A stretch of DNA of 64,000 bases. Origin: Opisthorchis felineus. Its lineage: Eukaryota > Platyhelminthes > Trematoda > Opisthorchiida > Opisthorchiidae. A program made the translations under genes and the position numbers. Each line of letters begins with the position of its first letter. Positions within the stretch are counted from its first letter, which is position 1. Location of the stretch: NCBI GenBank assembly GCA_004794785.1, contig SJOL01009883.1, positions 1,062,494 to 1,126,493 of the forward strand. The letters run 5' to 3'. This document shows positions 24,284 through 37,199 of the stretch, in pieces. Below the pieces are notes generated by a model, which searched no databases, was not told where the DNA came from, and saw only the letters and a program-made list of their open reading frames with translations.

Positions 24284-24483
24284 TTTACGCTCTTCTTCTG
24301 GCATGCTTCAGAAGTCAGCTGATCAATTAGACGACTGTCAAGCTTGGGAAACGGTGTCTGGTGAAGGCGTTTATGTGCCTCCACAGCCTCGTTGGGGAGG
24401 ATATGCTCCACTGGTTTGTCGCCACATTCCTGAAAAAGGCATTTCAAATTGACGTTTGCGTTTGATTCGAATGACTTCACGAA
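24284..24483 (-). CDS. SBF: SBF exon, start of SBF2 (middle) domain
   Basis: 200-bp exon, 66 codons plus two bases. The acceptor is CTTTTCTTTTAG. The donor AA|GTAAGC leaves two bases that are completed by the single G at the start of the exon 12.4 kb downstream. It encodes VEAHKRLHQTPFPKLDSRLI followed by DQLTSEA, aligning with [25 protein letters not shown] of MTMR5. An internal AG (TTTTTCAG, just before ECGD) would give a shorter in-frame alternative start about 20 codons later; the upstream acceptor has the better pyrimidine tract and keeps the family length. Confidence 0.9.
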
Positions 24484-26600
24484 CTAAAAGAAAAGGACTG
24501 AAACAACCTTGCAAAGAGTACAAAAGTGCATTTATAGGACGTTTCCCTTACAGAACAACATAGCTCTGGTGGTCAGCGTCTGTGAAACGTGGCAAGAAAG
24601 TTGTGTAACCAAATAACGTAGAGTGAAATGGAACTTTGTGTACACAAGTGAAATGGTCATCCCAGTAAAGCAGTCTGTTCACACCGTAATCAACGTGCAC
24701 CACAACAAAGAACGCTCTTCATCGCAGCGATTTTTGAAATGGAAAGTTGTCGCCATGATTTACAGAGGACACTGACTTCTACAGAAAGATCGCAGTAGCG
24801 GAGAACCGACTGTAATCGCTGTGTGAGCAACTGTACTCTGACACAGAGTTCTCCTGACACTGGTTGATCTACAATTTATTGTAAACTTAGTGTAAATAAA
24901 ATATGTGTTAATGTTAGGGCTAGATTGGCACCGAAATTCTACCTATTTTACACGACTGCGCTCCCCTAGTCTCCGTTTTTATGGTTCAAGAATGGTATCA
25001 AAAGTTCTCATTCTGAAAGCAAAGAGGGATGAAAAAACAGCTTTCAGCCTCGGAGTAAGCTAGCATTTGTATGTACTACTGCGAACTAAAATAAGCCAAT
25101 TAGTCATTGAAACGACCATAGGATTTGGCAAAATTCGAGAATAACCGAATATATGTCTATTCACTGTCGGATGGATAGAACCGAAGTCCTAATGACGATA
25201 ATACGTTTGCTGGTTACAATGAAATTCCATATAGTATCATTGGAACAAACCGGGCCTTCATAAAAAAAACAAGTTATGGTAGTGAAAGTAAACCTCATGA
25301 CTGTTCGCTTATACAATGCATGAGTTCTTTACACTCGCCGTAAACTGTGATACATTTTCTGGATGGGTAATCTTGCTTCTCTTCCCACCATGCTAACCTT
25401 GTCAACCAGATAATGATTTGCGGTTCATACCACCCTCAAGAAGCATTACCCGAATCGACGCTTGCACGTCGCATCTGGCTGATCCCGTTTCTCTTGGGGC
25501 ATGTTTTCCGCTGAGTGAGGTTGGTCATCATAAGAAAAGGTCAAACGCGCAACTTAAAGGTTGATCTGATCTTTGCCGCATGTGAAGCTTTTCATTCTAG
25601 TGTTTCTGACAACCTAATACCCTAGCTAAGAGTAGAAAGGGTTGCACGTATTATCTGATCATTTTTCGAAATCAGAATTCGCTGGTCGACATTCTGCCCG
25701 AACAATCTCTTGTAAAGTATAATTTTTCGATTGCCTGGTTGTCGAAGTGAGGTTAGCGAGGTGTCATTTTGTGTAGGTTGCACGCATTGGTTACCATGTT
25801 GACAGAAAATAGTAACAGCCACACGCCTTTGATCAATGACTTTATCCAGTTGCGTATGATTACAGTGCCAGTTAGTGCAGCTGAATGAATTTCGGTGCCC
25901 ACAACTTAGTGGCGATAATTTAGAGTCATACAGAACACCCAATACTCCCGCTCGTAAATACAATCCCCCAAAAATGCCGAACTCCATATGACCGTCAGCT
26001 GCGCTTCAGCCAGTCGAGCTAATTTTTTAAGCAGGGAGAAGCGATCTGTAGGAGCGAATTTGCCCACAATGATCCCATCATCCACCCTGCTGCTTCTTCT
26101 GGTCTATATCAGATCGAAGATCGAAGACAAGAAACATTTATCAACTTCTGGAGGTTTCATTTAGATCACAAAACGTTGAACTGGACTCCCGCCACACAAG
26201 CCTTAAAACTAGCGAAAAAGATACGACTGACAGCTAAGACCCAGGAAGACGGTTTTTTTCGACCTCGCACCTTTGTTGCGATCGGTGAAAGCTAGTTGGA
26301 GAGAAAATCGCGGTCTTCGAAATATTCTGCGCTATTGAGGATAGAAGGGGGGAATGATAGAACTCCAGACTGGAAGAAATAACCTGATTTATCATGGGGA
26401 GTGAAACAAGTTCTCGAACAAAGGAATAATTTCACCACAAGGAAACTAACGTACACTGCACCCAAATAAACAATTCTGAACGACCATCCGTCTCCGAAAC
26501 CGCCTGCAGCAACAGGCCAAGATACCCACTGCGATTGCCACTACGTAAATAAGAAACTTGCAGACCTGAGAAATAGCAACAAACGAAGAAAACAGCTCAC
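24484..26600 (-). other. SBF intron (2117 bp)
   Basis: GTGAGC donor and TTTTAG acceptor. The minus-strand open frame at 25622-25987 matched nothing. Confidence 0.85.
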
Positions 26601-26867
26601 ATTTTCCAACAGTTTCTGACTCAGACGATCATTCTGTGACAAGCTCTGAGATGATAAAGGACTGCTATGCAGGTCATCCACAGGAGAAAGTTCGACAATC
26701 GACCGTCTGTGCGGCGGCAGAGCCGTATCGTAAACCTCGTCGAACAAATCGCAAACACGGAATGGAGGTCCGCGTTCCAAAACGAACTGGTGGAATCGCA
26801 TGCTCGAGAGTAGGCGTTCGAAAAATTCATTTTGTGACGATATTTTCCGGAGCATCACAAATAACGA
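26601..26867 (-). CDS. SBF: SBF exon, dDENN domain second half
   Basis: 267-bp exon of 89 codons, phase 0 at both ends. The acceptor is CTTATTTCACAG and the donor is AAT|GTGAGC. It encodes NEFFERLLSSMRFHQFVLER followed by GPPFRVCDLFDE, matching the family's FL.KVL..M.F..FV.ERG.P.R..DLFDEL block. The last roughly 40 residues are a serine-rich stretch (HSSPLSSQSLSQ) less conserved than the rest, likely a surface loop before the next helix. Ordinary use of the 28228 donor gives the continuous reading FDQ-SLFVMLRK. Confidence 0.95.
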
Positions 26868-28227
26868 CTGTGAAATAAGCGAAAAATGGAAGAGTCAAAA
26901 TGACGACTGCAGTCCGTGATTAAACCTGAGGTGATTGACGTCCACCTAAGGCTGGAACGAGCACGATGTCGACTGTTGCCTAAGACATTTCCAAACTCAG
27001 TAAACGCAGTCAGAGTTAAGTGCGTAGCTTTTCTCTTTATTTTATCCTGTTATTCATGACGATCGCCGAAGGCCTAAAGTCTTGACAGTGGTTTGGAAAA
27101 ACCGCATGCTACTGCCACCAAATGAGGCCAAATTTGACCGTGCACGGCGTTCAGCAACGTGCAACTGAATGTGACCAGCTATCCCGAAGCTCCCGAAAAG
27201 AGATTTTATATGTATTAAGCACGGGGGCATGCACATCATGCCAGGAGTGCCCTAATGTTGAGATTCTACCTCTACAAGTCACAAGCTAAACGAAGTGACC
27301 GCATTGTGTTCGCCACGCCCTGGATGTCGAGTCGTATTGTTGCGTACCAACGCGATTGGGTGTGAATTACATAAAGCGCGCAGACGAAACGTGATGGGGC
27401 ATCTATCGGAACACTGGAATGATTTATTCCGCTCAGGACGAGTAGATGGACCGTTCGTAAGCACGAGGTGTGATTGCACGACTCAAATGTACCATCCTGA
27501 TAACAGTGGAAACGTGGACAACTCGTGTACAGAGGATTCCAAATTATTCTATTAAAGATGCTAGGTTAAGAAGCTATGTGAATGGTAGTCTCCAATAAGA
27601 GTTCTAGGGTCGACAGCACACTGTAGATAATTGGACGGCAGTCTATACGGTCTGACCGCATATACATTCCGTGAGGTGCGTTTGCGACTCCCAGAACGCG
27701 CACAGTAGCAACATTCTCCAGACTGGGACGAATGAACAGCAGAGAAATTTTCCCGCTAGTCCCAACAAGAGTCGCAGTCACTCTTGCACATGGCTGGCAA
27801 TGTATGTCTTGTGACACGCAAACCGCGTTGTTCGTGAGATTGGAGCAGGTTGTGGGCTTAATTGACAAGCACATCTGGACGAATCGTCGCCTAGTGGCCC
27901 TGCCCAAGTCATCATTCAAACAGCTCCACATTTGTCAGACCCTGAAGACTGTTTGATACAGTTGCTATGAGTCCGTATAACGCTTTGACAACTGGCAGTC
28001 AAAGGGTAGGGAAATGACACATCTCTCTTTCGAGGTGGTGGCCTCTGCGACACCAGACCACATGACGCAAAGACGGATATGTCGTTTGGTAGGTAAGTGG
28101 TGGAATGGTGAACTCAATAACAGGAGAACCACCTGTTTGATGTGAGCGCAAATAGTGATAATGGGGTTTGAAGGAATAGGTAAGTCAAACTGGTTCAGTC
28201 AAAAAGTTAGAAAATACAAAACACTAC
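26868..28227 (-). other. SBF intron (1360 bp)
   Basis: GTAGTG donor and TTTCACAG acceptor. Overlapping short frames on both strands, none recognisable. Confidence 0.85.
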
Positions 28228-28422
28228 CTGATCAAAATGAATGACTGGTTGTGGGTGGATGCGCGTGATGTTCAGACACGACCGATAGCCGGAGAACAGG
28301 GAGGCGAAAAGACGGAGAAAAACGGCACGTAGTTGTTTATCTTGGTGGATAAGGTCAGCTGAAGGCGCAGTTGGTTTGGGTGGATACACATGATCTGCGG
28401 TAAGTAACTCCGGGCTGAGAAT
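28228..28422 (-). CDS. SBF: SBF exon, dDENN domain first half
   Basis: 195-bp exon of 65 codons, phase 0 at both ends. The acceptor is TTGCCTTTAG and the donor is CAG|GTAGTG. It starts ILSPELLTAD, contains KQLRAVFLRLFASLFSGYRS and then CLNITRIHPQPVIHFDQ. This is one of the most conserved stretches of SBF proteins (ELRAVFLRLFAQLLQGYR...RIHPEPVIRFHK in MTMR5) and forms the start of the downstream DENN subdomain. It is the strongest single piece of evidence for the gene's identity. Confidence 0.97.
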
Positions 28423-29842
28423 CTAAAGGCAATGTTATAAACAGTTAAAATGTCAATTGTTAATGAATGACACTGATTAGGGTAGTTGGCTAACATGAGT
28501 AGTGTGTACAGGGTAGTGGTGTGTAACGGTGTGCACCTTAATGGGTAGCGACATCGCTCAAAATGAATGGAGTCCCGCTGCCAGATCCCATTGCATTACA
28601 TTTCATTAACTCAGAACTACAAAAGTTGCAAAGTAACAGACAAAAACGCACCCGCAAGTTACGCAGACTGTAAAGGAGCAGATTACATATGGGCCGCAGC
28701 CCTAAATTGGAAATGGCTACCTACAAATTAGCGCAGGAGGGTAAATAACTCAAATTCCAACACGAAATAACTGAGATCAATGCATCAGCGTTTCGGACTG
28801 GAGACTGGTCGGTGGCGTACATTTATCGCAGTAAAGGACCGCAGCCAGCTTCGGACAAAAAGGATGACGAACCGGCGGGACACACGGGTCAGGGTTGGTT
28901 AGTCGAAATTCTGAAATCACTATTCTAGAAGCCAGTCAACAAGTCACATGATAGTAAGTTGGTTTGTCGCAAGAAATGGTGTGGTATCCGCTGTGTCCTC
29001 GGTCTAGTTTAGCTATTAGAGTAAGATCCATGTGGCACAGTACATGGGTTCCAGCTGCTACAGTTTCGTTCATCCGGGACAGAGAATAAAGGGATGTTTG
29101 CTACGCATTGGATGCAATGGTCCGATAATTTCGTTGGCATCCAACTGTTCCGTTCGTCGGATAAACCAGATAGTGGGTAAGCTACGTAGTAAAGGCAATA
29201 GATTAAATGGAAGGCCGTCACTGGCTGTGCAACAGGGCCATATCTGTCAGGGTCACTAAAATATGGTTCATTTCATCCCGCGATCCACGTCCGAATAGTC
29301 AACCAACCATGAATCGTCACCACCCGACACATGACTGGGCGAAGAGGCATCTGTGGGACAAACTGTCCCCTGTCACGCGAAGTACATGGCCTAAGCAGCA
29401 TAGTCTACGGAGTCTGGCCCGTCGACCTACTGACAGACAGTTACTTTTCCTGAAGACCGTCTGGTGTCCTTAGCATTATTGAGTCCAGGTTCCCATCAGT
29501 AATATGTTTTTTTCTCATAAGCTCATGGTGAGCTGTCCAATCGAAACTCGCAGGTACGTTGCGGATCAGTCCCTGAATGTACGAACACAGTAAATGCATG
29601 TGTTAAAGAGATATACGCCCACCAGGAGACTTCAAGTTACTTCACCAGGATTAGACAGGCCAAAGGGTCCAATATGCATTCATAAAACTAAACCTTGACT
29701 GACATGACGCAATGCTTGCAGTCGGTTACGCGTGTAGTACAAACAGACGCACTTCCTGAAAAACAAGCTCCTGGCTTTATGACACAATCACTTCAGAGTG
29801 TTAGCACCATTACTTACCAAAAAAAAGCCGGAAAAAACTAAC
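28423..29842 (-). other. SBF intron (1420 bp)
   Basis: GTTAGT donor and CCTTTAG acceptor. Nothing else seen. Confidence 0.85.
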
Positions 29843-29956
29843 CTGAAATAGACTTTCTACGACCTGTTCAAAGTAGGGTTCGGGAAGTTGTGGTACAGGA
29901 ATGTTCTCCGGGCAGGTGACACTGCCACCGTCCAGGTCAGCGATAAATACATCAAC
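29843..29956 (-). CDS. SBF: SBF exon, end of cDENN domain
   Basis: 114-bp exon of 38 codons, phase 0 at both ends. The acceptor is TTTCCCATTCAG and the donor is CAG|GTTAGT. It encodes VDVFIADLDGGSVTCPENIP followed by VPQLPEPYF, a close match to the family block DVIVADLDGGTVTVPE...PLPEPL that closes the central DENN subdomain. It joins in phase to the exons at 32201-32309 and 28228-28422. Confidence 0.95.
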
Positions 29957-32200
29957 CTGAATGGGAAATTGATGCTGTTGGTTTGCGTCTGCAGCGAAGT
30001 ACAATAATGTTGCCATAGGAAAAAAAGCATTCCACGTACAGCGCGTGCTGGAATGCCTATGCACATATGTCAAATGGTAAGTGTCACCAAGGTAAATGTA
30101 AGACAATAGGGGGCGTGGAAGTATGCTGGAATACGTGGGTGCATAAAATGTGAACCTAGTAAAGTAATCTGGTTTTGGTTGTTCCGGGTTCAGACTAACA
30201 ACACGCCCGCACCATGGAGGCTGGAACTGTGGCCTGAACACACTACTACAGCTTTGCAGGGTGGATATCATCCTACGGGCTAAGTACGCCAGGATAAAGT
30301 ATTTCGACGTGTTTTTCTACCAGATTAAAGGCGAACGTGCTCTTTCAACTCCGGATACGTACGTCCTAACAGAATAACACATTCATAACGTTTAGCATTC
30401 TGCTAGCAACTCGGAGCGCTTAACAGAACTATCGCGTAGTATCAAAAATCGCTTAATTCTCGAAGATTTTGATGGGTTAACTAATTCGGAGGAGAGTAGG
30501 TTCTGAGGCAGCTGAAGGGCGATCACTGATAACCATAAAAGCCCAGCCTTGTTGCTTCTTAATTAACAGTGTACAAGTATTGAAAAAAACGGGACTTGGG
30601 CTGCGTCCAGTTTTCCATAGACAGCTTGTGACATGTAAGAAGGGGAGAAACAGACGGACTCACTACGGAACATCAACAAGAGAACTAAGGCAAACGTACC
30701 AATCGCCACAGCAAAATAGGTTAAGCTGTAACCTTATGTGGTCAAAAGACTAAATCGACTGAGACTAGCGGAATACTGTATAATCCAGCCGGCCTGCTGA
30801 GGACACTTATCAACTGGTCTCCACTTGAGCTTGTACAAAACAAGTCAACTGGGACATATCTATGTTCACAGGAGAAGACTCCCGAAATAGAGCGGCATTC
30901 CAAACACAGCATCTTCAAACCGCAGTAAGAAGTTTGAGTGCGTTTGTGAAAGGACAGGTTAAATTAAATAGGAGGGTCAAGAGCGGTACTATGGAATGTC
31001 GGAGTTGAGTCCTCAATGTAAACCGGCTTACCCATCCCGTAGTTGGCACGACTCAGGTCGTGCAAAAACGTACAACGAAAGAGCTCACTAACAGGCATGA
31101 AATAAATGATCACTGGCCATGAATTTCCGTTCGCAGTCGAAAAGCCAGATTCCTAGAAATAAGGTCCATTGAAAGGCCTTCCAGGTAAAATCTAGTTGTG
31201 CACTGAAACGCTCCAAAGTGGCGAGAATTTCAATCTACGGATAAAGCAGTGAAGACTGGATATGATGGCTGGGGACACCACTGTGTGCGCACATACTTGC
31301 AAACGAAAAGGTTCGTCACTGGAATTGCTGCGCAACCTATTCGGTAATCCGACTACTTATGATTTACCGACCGCTGTGCTTATACAGAGAATGAAACCCA
31401 GAACCAAGGGTAGGGAGAGTGGAATATACACAGTGGCGAGTCTGAAGGCTTGAGTTCTCCAGATTAATGTCGCCGACCAGAGCCAACAATTCGCGGAGAA
31501 ACGTGACTGGTCCAGGTGGAATACTTGCCCCAAACCCCATAGCTGGGTTGCCGTTGTTGTTCAGCCGAGCCTGTGTAATCTCGACAGCCGAATTGCATGA
31601 CTCTTAACGGATACGGCATCCCGCTATCTCGGAAGTGGTTGTAAAACTCTTCAATAAGCGGCCATTGATAATAATAACGGTAATGTTAGTAATTACGATT
31701 TATGGCCCAGGTTCCGCTTGTAGTCTTGTAGGAGACACACGGGAATCCATCCGGAAATGGTATTGCGTAGAGATTTTCAGGTTCACGAGAAACCATTTAT
31801 TTCTTCCTTCTCCTTTTTATCAACGTGCTAATAGCCAACATTTTGGCAGATCAGTCCGAGAACTGAATAACTTAACAGCAACGGTAGACAACCAATAAGT
31901 CGCAGCCGTTCGGTTTCTCGCCTTCGAATATGAAGTGATCTGAAGGGCGTATTCAGAAACCTGTTGCGACCTACATGTATTTACTGGTGGGATAGTAGGG
32001 CAGCGGCCATCAATGAAGATGGTTCGTCTCCTAGTACCGGACCATAAAATGGTTATTTCGGGGTCAGAAGAAACATTGAAAATGTAAACGTTGACCAAAA
32101 ATGGAGGCGGGTCGGTTTACCTTCCGAGCACTCCACAACTGCAAGGTTCATTGTCTAGACAACAGGCTAATTTGAAAGACAGAACTACCAACGAACTTAC
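29957..32200 (-). other. SBF intron (2244 bp)
   Basis: GTAAGT donor and CCATTCAG acceptor. Nothing else seen. Confidence 0.85.
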
Positions 32201-32309
32201 CAACTCCGGCAGCATACTTCGATAGGAGGTGTGGATTCCATAGAGAAAGGGCGTGGGGGCGTTCAAATATTCAATCAAACATTTCGGAAGAATCGGGACA
32301 AAAGTATGC
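32201..32309 (-). CDS. SBF: SBF exon, cDENN domain
   Basis: 109-bp exon: one base completing a codon plus 36 codons, ending in phase 0. The acceptor is a strong pyrimidine tract ending CCTATAG above 32309, and the donor is GTAAGT after 32201. HTFVPILPKCLIEYLNAPTP and then FLYGIH align with the cDENN hallmark of SBF proteins ([23 protein letters not shown] in MTMR5). This is the conserved PILP core shared by DENN exchange factors, which helps contact the Rab GTPase. The preceding exon must contribute two bases and was not located. Confidence 0.93.
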
Positions 32310-32917
32310 CTATAGGATGGAAGAAAGGAGGGAACAATATACAGGTAAGAAAGTGGTAGTAGATCTCTGTCAGTATGACTCTTTTTGGAAGTGCGGGCGC
32401 TTCGAAAAAGTAATGGTAATTTTTCACTAGTGCAGTTCATTTTCCTGATTCATTATTTTTTCCATACTAAGATTTTATAAAAGCAAGTCAATACGGGACC
32501 AGGATAGTGACGAACCGATTTTCACCAACAGTGCCGGGGAGCTGGCGGTTAAAACCAAGGTGACAAGTACTAAAACAAAGCTGTTACTCTATTAACACAG
32601 CACTTTAATGAAGCTGACGTTACAGTGACTTTGGTTGAAAAAATCCACTGCGAGGCAAAGTGATGTCCGCATGCTCGTGAAAATAATGTTAATAAACAGG
32701 TTCTGGAATTGCAAAAGCAACTGATAGCTAAACGGGGAGAGTGGGTTCTCAGATGTGGCACTACTTATAATGTGAATTAAAACACTCAGATACGCCTCCA
32801 TGCATTTTGGAGACCATCAGAAAGGTTTTGTCTCCGAATGTCTATCAATCTCATCCCGTACTTGGATACTAAGATAAATGTAAATGGAGTTAAGTGCAAA
32901 TTTTTAAAGATTCCTTC

Positions 32918-32943
32918 GTTCACTTGGAATGAACCAAGTGAAC
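32918..32943. other. Small hairpin
   Basis: gttcacttgg / ccaagtgaac, 6-base loop. Confidence 0.7.
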
Positions 32944-33829
32944 CTGCCGAATGCGAATGAAAAGCGATCTAGCTTTTTGACATCCAAGGCACCAGCAAAG
33001 TAGTAGGACCATTTTCGCTCAGGTCCGTAAACTGTACCACGCGAATTATGGGAAGGACATCTCCCAGTAAGAGGCCGAAACTCAAAGATTTACTGGTATC
33101 TGCTGCGTCTTAGCAAGGGATTTTTTCAGCAAACGAACTCATTTCGCTTTTCATATACACTGTTGATGGACAACAACAACCAGAAAGCTAGGGTTCAACG
33201 TCCCCGATTTTATGACGACAAACTGGAGAAAATCAGCGAATAAGGGTCTCTCATGGAGACGTAGATAAAATCAAAACCAGGCGGACAACCCATCAATTCT
33301 TTACGGGATCCTGCCACAGAGTTAGTTGGCTTAGCAGCACAGTGAAGGAATGCGCCACAATAACATTAGACAACCCGTCAAACACTAGTCCAAATTCATT
33401 AAAACTCAGACTTGAATCAAACTTTCACATACACCGGCAACGTCGACACGTTTCGCGGACTGTTGGGTAAGAACACGATGAATGGCGCTTGAAACGAACT
33501 TCAGAAAACCATAGTTTCCTACATGTCGAATAAGACCATTGTATTGTTAGCATCGATATACTAATCCCCTCTGCCTCGTCTTCATCTTAAGGAAACTCCT
33601 ACCCCCAAGTATAACAATGTAAGGCATGGTCCCCTGGCCGAAGTTGTGACTGGCTAAAGAGCCGAAACACAACTATTAAAACCTGCTCCATCCTAACTTA
33701 GGAAAACAATTATTATCACTAGGACCGCCAGTACAGATGAATTGAAAAGCCACACTACCTATAATAAGTTGATTTGCTGTAGTAGAGTTGTAAGTCGCAT
33801 GCATCTCCCAATACAATCAATTCAATTTA

Positions 33830-36800
33830 TCAGCAATAAAACCAATTATCATGGGCACATTAGTTTCAGATACTACAATTGCCATCACTGGAAAGTGGGA
33901 GACTGTGGGACACACAACCAAGTCTTGGAGGCGATGACATGTTCAGTTAGTGTGGGAATCGGGTAGTTACGAATTGAAGGCGATAGCTTTGATGCAAGAG
34001 CGCCACCGCCTGCGCGATTGGGCCATTCCTGCCAGTGTCATTAACCACTGGTGAAATGAGTCCCAAGCTTCCCATCAAGGGGGGCAAGAGTTGTTCACCC
34101 AAATAAGTTTACTGGTTAGTGTTCTCATGCTCCGTTGCCAGACCATACACTGTCCACCTCTCGGTCGGTTCCACTCAGCTCAGGGCCGGGCGAAAAGAGG
34201 TCTGCAAGGCAGACGGTCTTCTGGAATGCAGAGTGCATGTCCTCACCAGCGTAACCTATGAAGCGTGAGTAATTCATCTATCTCGGGAGAGTTCCTTCTT
34301 CCTAGGACCATCTGGCGTACTCAGCATTACTAATCCGATATTCCCACCACACCTGACCTATGCTTCGGAGACACCGATGGTCAAACACTGACATCTTCCG
34401 TATGTCCTCTGCGCGTAGAGGCCACGTCCCTGATCCATAAAACAGTATGGATCGAACCACCGCAGGGTAAACACTACCCTTGACAGACAAACTGACGTCA
34501 CGTCGGTGCCATAGGTGTCGGAGATTGACAAAAGCTACCCTGTCCTTCCCTATTCGAGAAGTAATCGCATCTCCAGCCAGTCCGCCGGAACTTATACAAC
34601 TGCCCAGGTAAACAAATGTAGCTATCACGCCGATTGGCTCGTCTGCAAGCATGATGTTTGGGTTTGATCCCACCCAGTCTTGTAGCAGTACTTTACACTT
34701 TGCAGGTGTGAAACGCATGCTAAACCGTGTGGCGGAGTTATTCAGGTTATTTAAAGTCGTCTGCATTTGGGGAGGATCTGAACCGACGAGAACAATATCG
34801 TCTGTATACTCAATGTCTGTGAGCGAACGTCCAGGGAGCATTTCGACCCCCGACGTTTCAGAGGCAGGCAGAGAAATTTCAAGCAGCATATCAATGATAA
34901 AGTTGAAGAGGAAAGGTGGAAGAAGCCTTGTCTTACACCAGTGGACGTGGTAAACTCAGGCGAAAGCTTCCCACAGGAGTTCGCATACAGTGCCCTCATA
35001 AGGGAGTTAAAACAAATTTGGAAGGGACACCTTTGATCGCCAGACACCGCCAAAGTTGCTGACGATCGACAGAATCAAAAGCAGCTTTCAAATCCAGAAA
35101 AACGACCAACGTGGGACGTCTGAAGGATTGGCGCTGTTCAAGAATTTGTCTCAATGTAAAGATATGGTCGATGCATCCTCGACCAGGGCGAAACCCAGCT
35201 TGACTCTCACGAATCTATCTCTCCCGATAATCCGTCAACCTGCGCAAAATAATGCCAGAGAGCACCTTAGATGCGACGGATGCCAGGCTGATAAGACGAT
35301 GGTTTTCACATGACGTTCTTGCGCACTTTTTGAAAACTGGGATGACGGTCGAGGAGCCCCATTCGACTGATATTCTGTTTGCGTTCCAAATCTTCTGCAA
35401 TATGGTCGTCAGACTGTTCACCAGGGCCTCGCCACCCTCTTTGAGGAGCGCGGGGTGCAGACCATTCGGGCCAGGTGCCTTATCGCACTTCAGAATTGAT
35501 ATCTCATGCTGGATTTCGGTTGTTGATGGTGGGTTGGTGTCGATGTTCCATTCAAGTTCGATGGGTTCTTCCAGCGGTTGTGTTGAAGAAGACCAGCTGA
35601 ACTGTTCTGTGAAGTGCTCAGCCCACCGCTCAAGACGAAGATTGAGGGAGTGAATTGCCGTTCCGTCTTTCTCGCATATCGTTTCACTGACACTTGCTTT
35701 CTATTGACCGGTTGATCAAATCAGTTGAAACAGGTCACGGCTTTTGCCTGCAGCGAAAGCCTTCTCCATCTCCTGGGCCTTCGAAATCCACCACCGTTCT
35801 CTGTCATCCTTCAAGCTCCTGATAATCCGGTGTTTGAGGGATCCGCGTGCGCCATCATAGTCGCTAGCTGCTGGTATGGCCTTTGTGGTAGCAATAAGAT
35901 CTGCTGATCTCGACGATATCCAGTGTTCATTTAGTCGAGTCGGATGGCTTGCACAGACGGTTCTGAAAGCCGAGAGCATAGCTTCTTTAACCCGCCCCCA
36001 TTAAACCTCCAAGCTATCTTCGTCATCCGCATGACTGTGCGTTTCCAGTAGCTTTCTAACCAGATCGGCTCGATACTCTTGAACTACTGAGACTTGTCGA
36101 AGTTGATGAATGAAGCTGCTGTGCTTTGGCACGCGCAATGCTGACAGAAAGCGAAATGATAACCAGGCCCGCACGCGACATGAGCAGAGTCAAGTTGCGT
36201 ACCCCAGAAGGAACGGTAATCCTTAAATGAGGCTCTTCAACGGTAACTTATAGCCACATGGTCCAACTGAGTCCATGACTGTCAAGTAACCCGATGTAAG
36301 CGTTTATGTTGGAAGTTCGTACTTGCCAGGAACGGTCGATGATCTGCACACAACTGCAGCAGTCGCTCCCCATTATCCGTGACAGTCCTCGATAAAACCC
36401 ACCCACCTCAGTCTCAGAACTACAGTCTGTAGCAGCGTGTGCTGATACGACAAATGAACACGCCTAATGCAGCTGCGAACACCATGCAACTTTTGAGCAG
36501 CACCGGACTCTGCTTTTAAAACTATTTCGACCGTATTGATTAGTGCACTGGCGGTCACGGTCAACCGCTTGGCGATCGGAATGTGTGGTCTATAGGGCCG
36601 ACCGTTTCTAACCCGTCCTCCGTCGGGGTACGACAGCATCGCTACTCTCATAAATATGCTGGCCGCCTGGGGGAAACGCCTTACTGCCTTCACATTCCTA
36701 TCGCAAAGGACAGTACGACTTCACCTCCAGACTACCTCGTAATACGATTACTCGCAGTACGGCGACTCGCTGGTCTGCTCCTCGTTGGCCTTCCCAGCAT

Positions 36801-36840
36801 GGTTGAACCTTTAGGAACTGAGTTCCAGCCAGTATAGCCA
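33830..36840 (-). mobile_element. Decayed RTE element, copy 1
   Basis: Minus-strand RTE-type element with frameshifts and stops. From 5' (high coordinates): a diverged leader, a remnant of endonuclease (about 36270-36600), and linker with SLKHRIIRSLKDDRERWW. RT pieces follow: STVIPVFKKCARTSCENHR, GRGCIDHIFTLRQ in fragments, SGVRQGF, IEYTDDIVLVG (YADD changed to YTDD). The C-terminal region has [33 protein letters not shown] and, near 34000, RRRWRSCIK. It differs from the intact element at 12.4 kb and represents another RTE subfamily. It lies in the host gene's large intron in the same orientation as the gene. The section 34143-36266 is almost identical to copy 2. Confidence 0.88.
34143..36266 (-). 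repeat. Near-identical tract shared with 53985-56108
   Basis: By reading both copies at a constant offset of 19842 I found one difference in about 2.1 kb (34540 c against 54382 a). Homology continues on both sides but with many more differences (for example 34130, 34133 and 34142 on the left; from 36267 on the right). Confidence 0.9.
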
Positions 36841-37199
36841 GACGCCCCACCACGACAAGGTGACATATTTATGTCGGGTACATCTCCAAATCTCCTGACA
36901 ACGCTAACCGGAGAGGTCGACATTATCATTACCATAGAAATACAACGATGCTGTCATGAATCTGACAATGGTGTTTAGTCCAATATTGTGAAATTGTCAG
37001 TTCCTACCATTGTAAAAAAAAAACCATGCAGTTTGCGCTCCATACATGAGGAAAATTGACTTTCCTTCCAAGAACTTTTAAGGTATGAACCTCATCAAAA
37101 TGGCGAATAATGCATGCGTCATCCTGGGACCGAGGACAGCCATAGACTTAAGCATCAGCAGTTCGTTGCCAAAAGGTGGAAAGTATAACGGAGATATCT

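Noticed and set aside
35252..35653. 133-codon plus-strand open frame (repeated at 55094-55495)
   Set aside because: Antisense shadow of the RTE reverse transcriptase; identical in both copies only because of the shared tract.
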